A model generated the notes under the pieces. That model saw only the letters and a list, made by a program, of their open reading frames with translations. It had not been told where the DNA came from and made no database searches. Shown here one piece after another: positions 35,311 to 44,394 of a DNA stretch of 54,277 nucleotides. The position numbers were made by a program, and so were the translations under genes. The first letter of the stretch is position 1. Each line of letters begins with the position of its first letter. This DNA is from an uncultured Clostridium sp. (GTDB lineage Bacteria > Bacillota > Clostridia > TANB77 > CAG-508): assembly GCA_902462295.1 (NCBI GenBank), contig CABQAZ010000009.1, positions 1-54,277 on the forward strand. The letters run 5' to 3'.

Positions 35311-35339
35311 ATCATACACGATTTTACATAAAATTGCAA
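35311..35339 (-). promoter_or_regulatory. Promoter of the membrane protein gene, with structured leader
   Basis: TTGCAA (35339-35334) and TATGAT (35316-35311) on the minus strand are 17 bases apart. The spacer shares ATTTTACATAAA (plus strand) with the promoters at 26806 and 28917. The leader contains a perfect AGAGGA/TCCTCT hairpin near 35243-35258. Confidence 0.65.
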
Positions 35340-35367
35340 GTGATTTATGAAATCAATACTATTTTTG

Positions 35368-35396
35368 TTGACGTAATTTTTTAAAGGTGATATAAT
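35368..35396 (+). promoter_or_regulatory. Promoter of the cofactor-salvage operon
   Basis: TTGACG (35368-35373) and TATAAT (35391-35396) are exactly 17 bases apart. It is divergent from the promoter at 35311, with the two -35 boxes only about 30 bases apart. Confidence 0.75.
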
Positions 35397-35402
35397 ATTA
35401 CA

Positions 35403-35595
35403 GATTTAGTTGTAGTATATGAAATTAATTCTTTTAATTTCAATTTGAAGGGATTTATTACTATCCCTTTTACACAACAGAAAAAACTTTCACTAAAATC
35501 ATATAATAAAAAAACAAGGGGGCATATTATAAAACATTTAATATGATTTTATGTGAAATTATATATACAAATTTACATTAAAAAGGAGATTTATT
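35403..35595 (+). promoter_or_regulatory. Long structured leader before the pnuC-like gene (riboswitch candidate)
   Basis: A 190-base untranslated leader contains a 7-bp hairpin (AAGGGAT 35448-35454 with ATCCCTT 35463-35469). A 10-bp stem (AAAATCATAT 35495-35504 with ATATGATTTT 35541-35550) encloses a CAAGGGGGC segment that could alternatively pair with the CCC of the first hairpin. NAD- and other riboswitches are known before pnuC genes. I cannot match this to a named class. Confidence 0.4.
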
Positions 35596-36168
35596 ATGGT
35601 TGAAATCATTACAACTCTGATGGGCCTTATTCAAGGTGCATTAGTATGGGCTAACAAGCGGAGCAACTGGATTTTTTACTGCTTGCAGTATGTTTTCTTA
35701 GGTGTATTTAGTTACACCTCTCATCTCTATGGAGATGTAACCAACAGTATTTTTTACTTTTGTGTTGGTGTCGCTGGCTGGATATTGTGGAATAAAAATA
35801 AGGAAGAACGACCAATCAGAAAATGCACTAATATAGAAAGATTAACATATTCTGTTTTTATTGTATTTTCTACAATTATTGTATATTTTATACTTAAGAA
35901 TACTAATGATCCTCTTCCATTTTTGGATGCAATTACAACTACAACAAGCTATGTAGCAACATTTTATATGGTAACTAAAAAAACAGATACATGGGTATTG
36001 TGGTTCATTAATGATATTATGTATATTATTGAATATTGGCTTTTGCCTGACCAAGCCTTGTATCTAATGGCTTTGAATGTTATTTGGACAGGAATGGCTA
36101 TTGGTAGCTTCATTACATGGAACAAAATTTACCACAAACAAAAGGAGGCAAGAGAAAACTATGATTAA
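35596..36168 (+). CDS. PnuC-like vitamin or nucleoside transporter
   Basis: Integral membrane protein of 190 residues with about six to seven helices. The PnuC pattern is visible in the ANKRSNWIFYCLQYVFLGVFSYTSHLYGD opening, the YFCVGVAGWILWN segment and the KTDTWVLWFINDIMYIIEYW segment, rich in Trp and aromatic residues. PnuC relatives carry nicotinamide riboside, thiamine, riboflavin or deoxynucleosides by facilitated diffusion, trapped by later phosphorylation. Length is slightly short for the family. AAGGAG lies 8 bases before the start. It overlaps the next gene by 8 bases, so translation is coupled. Confidence 0.85.
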   Translation: MVEIITTLMGLIQGALVWANKRSNWIFYCLQYVFLGVFSYTSHLYGDVTNSIFYFCVGVAGWILWNKNKEERPIRKCTNIERLTYSVFIVFSTIIVYFILKNTNDPLPFLDAITTTTSYVATFYMVTKKTDTWVLWFINDIMYIIEYWLLPDQALYLMALNVIWTGMAIGSFITWNKIYHKQKEARENYD

Positions 36169-37363
36169 AATCTATTTTGCGGGAAAATTCAACCTTCTGC
36201 CTAATGGTAAAAACTTATCTCAACGGTTAATTAAGGACTTTCGCTCGATTTTGTTAGGTGACTCTAAAAAGTTGACATTTGCTGATAAAGATGCAACTTT
36301 GCAAAACTATCCTATTAGATTCCAGGGACCTTTTTATTGCGAGCAAGCATCTAACGGTAACTACACATCTACTGATTGTGAAGTTGTAGTAAAAGAAGAA
36401 ACAATGGCAATTATGGATACGGATATCTTTTGTTGTGTATTCGATTTAAACTTTTCTGTAGGAACTATTGTCGAACTGATTGATTCAGCTCATGCCAAAA
36501 AAAGAATTGTTATCTTTTACAAAAACGAAAGCAGTAATTATACTATCAAATCTGAATATTGGTTTGCCATTACTAGAGCAATGGAAATTTGTAAGGCAAA
36601 TGGTACACCAATTGAAATATTTAGTTACAATTACAATGTTTTACCTGTTTTGTATAATTGGTTAACAAATATTGTGTATACCAAAAGATATGTTAGCACA
36701 AGAGCAAATTTTCTTGACACGTATTTGGAAAATTGTGTATTGGTTAATAGCTACCATTATGCGGAAAAAACTGTATTTCATTATGAAGATACAACTAAGC
36801 GTAAACTTATCATTGAAAAATATTCTACTGGATTAACAATGGTAAAATCAGATGATATTCTCGAAATCAAAGGACTTATTAATGTAACTTCTAATCCTTT
36901 ATATCTGGACAAAAATATCAATAATGTAAAAGTAAGTAAAGCAATTATCGAAGGAACCGATGGAGTTGGAAAAACATCTACTATTACTCGATTGATTGAA
37001 AAAGGAATCGTTTGTTTTGACAGATCTGAGACAATATGTGAATATATGTTGTTCAACATTCCAATGGAAGTTAGAATCTCTGCTTACAAGAAGTATTTGA
37101 GTGAAATTGCACCTTATTTTGTAATTTTCATTATAAATAATTCCAGAGAAGAACTTGAAAGCAGAATCAATAGCAGACCTACTATCAGCAATTTCGATAA
37201 AATGGCATATGAGTATAATACTCTGTATAATGATACCTATATGGAAATGCTTAATTATCATATTAATAACCCTATTGAACTTGTGGATTGCACAGGATTA
37301 ACTGTAGATGAACAAGTAGACCAAATTATATCATGCATTTTAAGGAGGACAACTAATGAGTAA
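36161..37363 (+). CDS. Nucleoside 2-deoxyribosyltransferase-like domain fused to a P-loop nucleoside/nucleotide kinase-like domain
   Basis: 400 residues. The N-terminal domain starts IKIYFAGKFNL and contains MDTDIFCCVFDLNFSVGTIVEL, matching the deoxyribosyltransferase fold, in which the GTxxEL glutamate is catalytic. The C-terminal domain (about 250-400) begins AIIEGTDGVGKTSTITRL, a Walker A motif of the thymidylate-kinase type, followed by RSE, SRPT-like and FDKMAYEYNTLY segments. The middle 100 residues are unassigned. By position it is the best candidate for the kinase that traps the transported compound. The start at 36161 has AGGAGG about 11 bases upstream. It overlaps both neighbours by 8 bases. 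Confidence 0.75.
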   Translation: MIKIYFAGKFNLLPNGKNLSQRLIKDFRSILLGDSKKLTFADKDATLQNYPIRFQGPFYCEQASNGNYTSTDCEVVVKEETMAIMDTDIFCCVFDLNFSVGTIVELIDSAHAKKRIVIFYKNESSNYTIKSEYWFAITRAMEICKANGTPIEIFSYNYNVLPVLYNWLTNIVYTKRYVSTRANFLDTYLENCVLVNSYHYAEKTVFHYEDTTKRKLIIEKYSTGLTMVKSDDILEIKGLINVTSNPLYLDKNINNVKVSKAIIEGTDGVGKTSTITRLIEKGIVCFDRSETICEYMLFNIPMEVRISAYKKYLSEIAPYFVIFIINNSREELESRINSRPTISNFDKMAYEYNTLYNDTYMEMLNYHINNPIELVDCTGLTVDEQVDQIISCILRRTTNE

Positions 37364-37862
37364 AGGTATTTTTGTTGGAAGTTTTGACCCGTGGCACAAT
37401 GGTCATGAGGACAGACTCAAGAACGCTTTAAAAATTTTTGACATGGTTTATGTTATCGTAGCAGATAACGTTACCAAAAAAAGCTATTGGTTTAATCAAA
37501 GCGAAAGAATCACATTGGTTCAAAAAAGTGTTGCCAAATTTAGCAACAGAGTTGTTGTAAAACCCGCTGGAATTAAGATGATTCATGACATCTGCCATGA
37601 TGAGCAAATCTTTAATGTTTTTCGTGGAGTGAAAGCTGGTCGTACATTCGAAGAAGAAATCCGTCTTCAGATTGCTACTAATTATATGGCAAAACAAGAA
37701 TATGGTGAGGAAATTCTTTTTGTCTATGACATTACTAGTGAAGATGACTTTAGAGGTTCCAGCATTGTCAAAACTTTGGCATTAAGTCATAAAGATTTTT
37801 CTTCATTGGTTCCAAGTGAAATCATTGATGACATTACTGAAAGGGCACGAAAATATGAGTAA
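37356..37862 (+). CDS. CoaD-like nucleotidyltransferase (phosphopantetheine or NMN adenylyltransferase type)
   Basis: 168 residues of the HxGH nucleotidyltransferase superfamily. The first motif is GSFDPWHNGHEDR. Two further segments align with phosphopantetheine adenylyltransferase: FRGVKAGRTFEEEIRLQIATNYM and SSIVKTLA. The family transfers AMP from ATP to a phosphorylated vitamin derivative. CoaD makes dephospho-CoA, and related NadR/NadM enzymes make NAD. The CoaD-like spacing favours phosphopantetheine, while the PnuC-like partner favours NMN. It overlaps both neighbours by 8 bases within the operon. A separate housekeeping coaD would be expected elsewhere in the genome. Confidence 0.82.
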   Translation: MSKGIFVGSFDPWHNGHEDRLKNALKIFDMVYVIVADNVTKKSYWFNQSERITLVQKSVAKFSNRVVVKPAGIKMIHDICHDEQIFNVFRGVKAGRTFEEEIRLQIATNYMAKQEYGEEILFVYDITSEDDFRGSSIVKTLALSHKDFSSLVPSEIIDDITERARKYE

Positions 37863-38451
37863 ACTTATAATTGGAATTACCGGAAAGTCTGGTAGTGGCA
37901 AGTCTACAGTTTCTAAAGAAATTGGTAAAGTAATTCCAAATTCAGTAGTAGTTGAAGTAGACTCTATCGGACATGATGCATTATGCAGACCTAACATTTT
38001 AAAAAATCTTATTCAAATTTTTGGAAATGAAATTTTAGATGATACTGGAAATGTTGATAGAAAAAAACTGGGAAATATTGTGTTTGCAGAGAGAAAAAAA
38101 ATGCAAGAGTTATCTAATGTAACTTATAAATATATCTCAGAAAAAATCAGAAAAACCATCGATGAAACTCAAGGTATTGTAATTTTGGATTGGATTTTAT
38201 TACCACAAGCCTCAGTTTGGCAGAAATGTGATTTGAAAATTCTAATTCAAACTGATTTCCAGAAAAGAAAAGAAAAAGTTATTTTAAGAGACAATATTCC
38301 TGCTGACTATTTCGATGCCAGAGAAGCAACTAGTATTGACTATAATCATAATGAATTTGATTATATCTTTGATAATGATTATAGTTGGACAACAATGGAA
38401 TCAATTGTCGATACTATCTCTTTTGCAATCAATGTAAAAAGTATATTGTAA
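37855..38451 (+). CDS. Dephospho-CoA-kinase-like P-loop kinase
   Basis: 198 residues. The Walker A is GITGKSGSGKSTVSKEIG near the N terminus, followed by the CoaE-like VEVDSIGHDAL and the lid-type RDNIPADYFDAREATSID. CoaE phosphorylates the 3'-OH of dephospho-CoA, the last step of CoA synthesis. The conserved second and third CoaE segments are divergent, so a different 3'- or 2'-hydroxyl substrate such as a dinucleotide is possible. The start is the ATG at 37855, overlapping the stop of the CoaD-like gene. It is the last gene of the operon, and an inverted repeat follows. Confidence 0.82.
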   Translation: MSKLIIGITGKSGSGKSTVSKEIGKVIPNSVVVEVDSIGHDALCRPNILKNLIQIFGNEILDDTGNVDRKKLGNIVFAERKKMQELSNVTYKYISEKIRKTIDETQGIVILDWILLPQASVWQKCDLKILIQTDFQKRKEKVILRDNIPADYFDAREATSIDYNHNEFDYIFDNDYSWTTMESIVDTISFAINVKSIL

Positions 38452-38487
38452 TTGAACTGGAGGTAATTTTTATTATTTTCTCCACCC

Positions 38488-38520
38488 AAATGGAGTATTC
38501 TATTTTAGAATACTCCATTT
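38488..38520 (+). terminator. Perfect 15-bp inverted repeat after the salvage operon
   Basis: AAATGGAGTATTCTA and its complement are separated by TTT. The following T run is only three bases, so it may be a weak terminator or an RNA 3'-end stabiliser. Confidence 0.6.
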
Positions 38521-38593
38521 GCATGTATTAAAGAAAAGTTTATCTTTAATAAATATAATATCATAAATCAAATATACAAAATCCGAAAAGCAC

Positions 38594-38622
38594 TTGACAT
38601 AACTTTCAAAAAAGTATATAAT
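38594..38622 (+). promoter_or_regulatory. Strong promoter of the phospholipase-C-like gene
   Basis: Consensus TTGACA (38594-38599) and TATAAT (38617-38622) are 17 bases apart, with a leader of about 60 bases. Confidence 0.8.
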
Positions 38623-38646
38623 ATGGTCTGTTCTAATATTAACCAA

Positions 38647-38664
38647 TGCACTGTTTACAGTGCA
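38647..38664 (+). promoter_or_regulatory. Palindrome in the leader of the phospholipase-C-like gene
   Basis: TGCACTG and CAGTGCA flank a TTTA centre. It lies about 20 bases downstream of the expected transcript start, where it could be an operator or an RNA hairpin. Confidence 0.55.
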
Positions 38665-38688
38665 ACAACAACGAAAGGAGTACTTAAT

Positions 38689-39369
38689 ATGCCTGGTTAC
38701 TATGTACATTTTGCAACTTGTGGAAATGATACTCTGAAAAATCGGAGCTTTGTTCTCGGAGTAGAAGCACCTGACATCTTGAAAAAGCATGTCAAGGTCT
38801 GCGGTGGAATTGATGGTGCTCGTGTTAAATATGAGTCCATTCGGACTGATGATGCACCTGATTACTGTAAACTCGAAAATCGCATTCAACAAAAAGAATG
38901 CTATGGCAGTACAGATGGACTTCACTACGGATTAAGTAGTTCGCCTAATGTCAAGGCATTTTGGTATAGTCTGTCCGAATCTCAGAAAAATAATCCATTT
39001 TACAGAGGTTATGCTTGGCACCTTTTGACTGACGCCATCACGTACGGACGTCTTAACATCGATGCCAAATTCCAGAAATTCCTGGAGGCCAATCGGGGAG
39101 TACCGAATATTGAGGAACTCAAAAAGAATGAAGTAAAGAAACTTCATGCTGATTGGGACAAGACTAACGCACGAATTCGCGATACTTATCCAGAGGTTTC
39201 TCTGCCGGACGAAGTCAAAGAACTTGGTGTTGTACAGTTTATCAATGATGGTGAACCCGTCTATGTAGATTGGTATTTACTCAGAGATACCATAGAGTAC
39301 CTGAGAACTTTTGACCCAATTCATGGAAATATGGACGTCATTATTGAAACTGTAATGAACAATATCTAA
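38689..39369 (+). CDS. Zinc-dependent phospholipase-C-like protein
   Basis: 226 residues without a signal peptide. The N-terminal PGYYVHFATC and the YRGYAWHLLTDAITYGRL segment resemble the metal-binding HxxxD pattern of the zinc-dependent phospholipase C/P1-nuclease-like fold seen in many uncharacterised Firmicutes proteins. Catalysis and substrate are unknown. The coding sequence is distinctly richer in G/C than its surroundings. An AAAGGAG site lies 8 bases before the ATG at 38689. It has its own strong promoter, leader palindrome and terminator, and is thus a separate unit from the salvage operon. Confidence 0.7.
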   Translation: MPGYYVHFATCGNDTLKNRSFVLGVEAPDILKKHVKVCGGIDGARVKYESIRTDDAPDYCKLENRIQQKECYGSTDGLHYGLSSSPNVKAFWYSLSESQKNNPFYRGYAWHLLTDAITYGRLNIDAKFQKFLEANRGVPNIEELKKNEVKKLHADWDKTNARIRDTYPEVSLPDEVKELGVVQFINDGEPVYVDWYLLRDTIEYLRTFDPIHGNMDVIIETVMNNI

Positions 39370-39393
39370 AAGGGCAACAAAAACAAACTTTCA

Positions 39394-39427
39394 ATCCCGT
39401 AATTGCAATGCAATTGCGGGATTTTTC
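39394..39427 (+). terminator. Terminator of the phospholipase-C-like gene
   Basis: ATCCCG-AATTGCA pairs with TGCAATT-CGGGAT over 13 of 14 positions with a single-base loop, followed by TTTTT. Confidence 0.85.
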
Positions 39428-39476
39428 TATCTATAAATTCAAACATTTAAAATATTTTTCTAAATAAACCATTAAT

Positions 39477-42400
39477 CTAATCCACTGACTTCAAAGCCTC
39501 CAACATATCAACATTTTTAAGTTTATTATTCACATAATACTTCAAAATAAATGTAACAACCGAAATACAAACAAATGGTATAATATATGCTCCAATCCAT
39601 ACAACAGGATTAAACATAATCTCATCTGGTGGAACAACAGTTAAAATATAATTATGGAGAACTATACCAATTAACCATCCAGCAACAATTCCTATTGCAG
39701 ACAAAATAATTGTTTCTCTATAAATATACATTGTAGTCTCTTTATCATAAAATCCTAAAACTTTAATAGTACATAACTCTCTTATTCTCTCAGCCACATT
39801 TATATTAGTCAAATTATATAATATAACAATCGCAAGTAATACCGCAATAATAATCAATACAATCATTATTTTATTTAATGACTCTACAATGGTATTTATC
39901 TGATTATATAATGTTGTATTTTGAACAACACATTTCACTCCAGATAAATTCATAAATTTTGCAGATTGATTTTCCGTATTTTCTAAACTCGAATCTTTAA
40001 AACTTAAAAGTCTAGCATTTGTTTTCAAATCATCATCAAAAACATTTCTATATTCCTGTTTATTCATAAAAATAAAATGTCCTGCATACATTTCACATAT
40101 TCCAGATACCTTAACAGTTCTTTCTTTATTATTACTATCTGTAAAAGTAAATGTATCTCCTGTTTTTACATTCAAAAGAGTAGAAATTCTTTCAGAAATT
40201 ATAACTCCATCATCTTGTAATTCTATACTTTTTCCATCTTTTCTATTTATAATTGATATATATTCATTAAATTCATCTGTATTTTCTGGTACAATCAACT
40301 TTATAGACTGCTTATCATTGTTTTTACCAGCATTTTTTGAAACTTCCTCGTAAAATATTGATGTATAACTTTTTACATCCTCACTATTTAATAAATCACC
40401 AATCTCATTTTGTTCATCAACCGTTAAATCATTATTCAATGTAACAATGGCGTCATATTTTATTAAATGTTCAAATTGTCTTTCATTTATTTTTGAAATT
40501 GAAGCTTGAACACTAAATCCAGCAAATAATATTGAAACTGCACCCGCTACTCCAAATATCGTCATAAACATTCTCTTCTTATACCTAAAAATATTTCTAG
40601 ACGTTACTTTATGGGTAAATTTCATTCTTTTCCATATTGGTGTAATCTTCTCTAATAATATTTTGGTTCCTGCCTTTGGAGCTTTTGGTTGTAATAAACT
40701 TGCAGTCGTTTCTCTTAATTCTTTAGTAGCAATTATTCTTGCTGGAATAACACTACTTATTAATGATAAAGCAACAGCAGTTATAGTAATTCCTGTATGA
40801 AAATGTAATTCTATTTTTGGAAGAGTAAATCCATTACGATATGCATTATATACAATCATTGGAATAATTGTGTGCCCTAAAGCTACACCAATTATAGTTC
40901 CCGTCATTCCAGCAACAAACCCGTATATAGTAAATTTTTTAATAACATCTTGGTCATTATATCCAAGAGATTTTAAAGTACCATTATTTATTCTTTCATC
41001 ACCAACAAATCTTGCCATTGTTGTTAAAGTAACAAGTGCTACAACAAAATATAAAAATACTGGGAACACTTTTGCCAAAGAATCTACAATTTTTGATACA
41101 GTTTCATATATTTTATACCCCTCTCCCCCAGGCAATTCTCTTCTATTGTAGATTGAATATGTTGGCAAAGATAATTCATCTAATTTTTTTCTACTATCAT
41201 TTAATTTTTCTTCATTTTCATTTATTTCTTGTGTTGCGTCAGGCTCTTTTTCTTGGAATTCTTGTAATTTTTCATTATATTCTTTTTCCTTATCCTGAAG
41301 TTCAACTTTTGCATTATCTAGTTTATTTTTATTTGTATTATACTCTTGTTTTGCTGTTTTCAACTCATTTTTGGCAGAACTTATAGCAGACTTTCCACTA
41401 TCTAGTTGTTTCTTTGCTAACTTAAGCTTTGAATCTGCATCTTGTAGTTGTTCTTTTCCACTATTATATTCAGCTTTTTTATTATCTAAAGTTGTTTGTG
41501 CTTCGTTTAATGCATTAACACTTGAATTATAAGTATTTTTCATAAAATCGTTATATGCAGTTTGTGTTTGCTCTAATTGTATTTTATATCCTGCTAGTTT
41601 TTGTTCAATCACTTGTTTTTGGCTTTCTGGTAAATTAGGATTTTGAAGTGCATTTTCACATTCTGTAATACCTGCACTTAGCCCAGCAATTCCATTTTCA
41701 TACTGAACTTTTCCATTTTCTAATTCCGCTTTTTTGTTATCAATTTCTGTCTGTGAAGAATTTATTTGAGTTTCTGCATTTTCTAGTTCTTTTTTCTTTG
41801 TATTATATTCTTTTAAACTATTTTCATATTCTTTTTGCTTAGAATTTAATTCTTTTTCTTTTTTACTTATCTCATTTTCGGAAGTATCAATCTGAGTTTT
41901 TGCTGTATTTAATTTTTTCTCATTTTCTGATATTTCATTTTTTGCATTTTCTATTTGGCTACTTGCATCTGAAAGTTTATTTCTTGCATCTTCTAACTCT
42001 TGTTTTGCATCATCTAATTCTTGTTGACCATCATCAATTTTAGTTTGATATTCTAGTTTTATATCTGCAAATCTTATTTCTTGTGCAGTCTGTAATAAAT
42101 CCTCTAACTCATTTTTGTGTGACTGTATTTTGTCATTATACTCATCTGAATATGGATCTAAACCGTCAGTATCTGTAAACTTTATTTTTGCCATCATATA
42201 TACATCTGAATTAAAAACATCTTTATTTACAACTGCATAACCATTTAACTCACCAGTTCCCACTGTTGTTTGCCCTAAATTCAAACTTGATAATATTTCA
42301 CTTGATTTTATAAATCCAACAATTTTAAAATCATGTCTTTTTAGTGTTTCAGTATTATTTACTGATTTTTCGTTAAATTCTATTTTATCTCCAATACTAT

Positions 42401-42825
42401 ATTTATCTTTATATACACTACTAATTGCAATTTCATCTTCTGCATTTGGTAAACTACCCTCTGTTATTTCATATTGTGATATTGTATCAGGTTTTGAAAA
42501 TATTCTTATACTTTCATTTTCATCTTTAATTGTAACATCTTTTAAGTAATATATACTCCAAGCTTTTTATTCCACTTGCTTTTTCTATTTGAATTCGTTC
42601 AGCTTCATCTATTCCATAATCACTTAAAACAGTTACATCTGTTGTATTATACTTTTTAAAATAATTTGCTCCAGTCTGCCTCATATCTGGTCCTGTAACA
42701 TATAATCCAACTAAAGCAAGCGACCCTAGTAGCATTAAAAACATTATAGAAATAAATCTTCCCCATGAGTGTGTAATTGATTTTTTTATATCTTTATTCA
42801 ATGTCCTCTTTTTCATTTCTATCAC
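39477..42825 (-). pseudogene. ABC exporter permease, FtsX/MacB type with large coiled coil, frameshifted
   Basis: The N-terminal fragment (99 codons from 42825) begins MIEMKKRTLNKDIKKSITHSW and contains the first membrane helix. Near 42548-42556 the frame breaks: the other frame continues as YYLKDVTIKDENES and runs to the stop at 39477. The break lies in a TATATAT stretch and can be repaired by two added or one removed base. The remainder contains a very long coiled coil (about 200 to 450 residues in), two FtsX domains with about seven further membrane helices, and the C-terminal MLEALKSVD. Intact relatives export or extract lipids or peptides. Either a real mutation or a sequencing error. 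Confidence 0.85.
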
Positions 42826-43526
42826 CTACCATTCAATTTGTTCCACTGGTACTGGATTTTCGTTTATCTCAATACTTTCTGCTGTTCCATTTTTAAAATG
42901 TATTACTTTATCTGCCATTGGTGCTATTGCTGCATTATGTGTTACTATAATTACAGTTATATTATTTTTTCTACAAGTATCTTGTAATAATTTTAATATT
43001 TGTTTTCCTGTTTTATAATCTAATGCACCTGTTGGCTCATCACACAATAATATTTTAGGATTTTTAGCAATAGCTCTTGCAATCGATACTCTTTGTTGTT
43101 CTCCCCCAGATAATTGTGATGGAAAATTTCTCATTCTTTTTTCTAAGCCAACACCTTTTAATACATCTGCTGGTTCAAGTGGATGTTTTGATATTTCTGT
43201 TGCAAGTTCTACATTCTCAATAGCAGTCAAATTTTGCACTAAATTATAAAATTGAAACACAAATCCTATATCATTTCTTCTATATTCTGTTAATTGTTTT
43301 CTATTATAATTTGTAATATCTCGGTTTGCAATTTTTACTTTTCCTCTAGTACAACTATCCATTCCCCCTAATATGTTAAGTGTTGTAGTTTTTCCTGCAC
43401 CAGATGGCCCAACAATTAAACTAACTCACCTCTTTCTATTTCAAAATTTGTATTATCTAAAGCTTTAATTGTTATTTCTCCTGTTTTATATTCTTTATCT
43501 ACATTCTTAAATTCAATATATGACAT
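42826..43526 (-). pseudogene. ABC exporter ATP-binding protein, MacB/LolD type, frameshifted
   Basis: The gene begins at 43526 (MSYIEFKNVDKEYKTG) behind a GGAGG site. It meets a stop after GELV at about 43418-43424. The adjacent frame resumes exactly at IVGPSGAGKTTTLNILGG, the Walker A. It then continues through the Q loop, the LSGGEQQRVSIARAI signature and Walker B (ILLCDEPTGALD), to the stop at 42826. One base gained or lost explains it. The 178-codon downstream part alone lacks Walker A and could not work. It precedes the frameshifted permease gene in the same operon. Confidence 0.88.
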
Positions 43527-43571
43527 TCTAATTTCCTCCATTCTAACAACATTGTTTATTTTTAAACACTG

Positions 43572-43600
43572 TTGACTTTTTTATTCTAGTATATTATAAT
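43572..43600 (+). promoter_or_regulatory. Promoter of the TetR-like regulator
   Basis: TTGACT (43572-43577) and TATAAT (43595-43600) are 17 bases apart. It overlaps a TGTTTA-TTTT-TAAACA palindrome at 43553-43568 on the side of the ABC operon. Confidence 0.7.
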
Positions 43601-43638
43601 TCTTTTATAAAATTAAGTGAAGAACAATATTTTTAAAC

Positions 43639-43656
43639 CTGTCTAAATATAGACAG
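43639..43656. promoter_or_regulatory. Probable TetR operator
   Basis: CTGTCTA and TAGACAG flank AATA, a perfect 7-bp-arm palindrome between the promoter and the start of the TetR-like gene. This is the usual place for self-repression. Confidence 0.6.
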
Positions 43657-43695
43657 AATTTCTAAAATTGTTGATTTTTTATAGGAGACTAAAAA

Positions 43696-44259
43696 ATGAA
43701 AGTAAAAAATTTAAACCGTTCCTCTCAAAAAACAAAAACAATCATAAAAAACACTTTTGCTGAACTTATAAAAGAAAATCATGAGTTAAATAAAATAACT
43801 GTTAGCGAATTAGTTAAAAGAGCAGATATAAATAGAGGAACTTTTTATAATCATTATGATAGTATTTATGATGTAGCAGAAGAATTAGAAGCTGAAATAA
43901 TAAATGTTTTATTTGAAAATACTCAGAAACTAAATTCTTTAGATGATATTTTTAATTATTTAGATGAAGTAATTAATTATTTGAAAAAAAATGAGGATAT
44001 GTACAGACTTTTGCTTGCATCAAATGAACCTCAAGTTTTTTTAAGAAAATTAAATCATTCTATATTGGATAAAATGTATAGTGCTATAAAAAATAACCCC
44101 AATTTTAAAAACTCCGCTTCTTTGAAATTTGAGATTGCTTTTTTTACAGATGGTATTGTTAGTGAGGTTTTAAATTATTTTACTGGTAGGTCTGAATATT
44201 CATTAGATGAAATTTGTGAAAATACTAAAGGAATTTTTAAAATATTATTTATAAAATAA
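43696..44259 (+). CDS. TetR/AcrR-family regulator
   Basis: 187 residues. The N-terminal helix-turn-helix is clear (ITVSELVKRADINRGTFYNHYDSIYDVAEELE, about 34-65). The C-terminal ligand domain is all-helical and divergent, as usual. It is divergent from the ABC exporter genes and probably represses both itself and the exporter through palindromes in the shared region. Because both exporter genes are frameshifted, its target may now be useless. AGGAGA lies about 8 bases before the ATG. Confidence 0.92.
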   Translation: MKVKNLNRSSQKTKTIIKNTFAELIKENHELNKITVSELVKRADINRGTFYNHYDSIYDVAEELEAEIINVLFENTQKLNSLDDIFNYLDEVINYLKKNEDMYRLLLASNEPQVFLRKLNHSILDKMYSAIKNNPNFKNSASLKFEIAFFTDGIVSEVLNYFTGRSEYSLDEICENTKGIFKILFIK

Positions 44260-44394
44260 CATATTTTTAATAACTATAACATATAATATAATATGAGTAA
44301 CGTAATGAAAAGCTTATATTTCAAAGATTTCTTATAAAACATCAATAAAAAACATTCCCCTGTAACATAATTTATATTAATTTTTTAAAATCTA

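Noticed and set aside
37428..37697. Minus-strand open frames opposite the salvage operon
   Set aside because: They are antisense to the CoaD-like and CoaE-like genes, which have clear motifs and 8-base overlaps on the plus strand.
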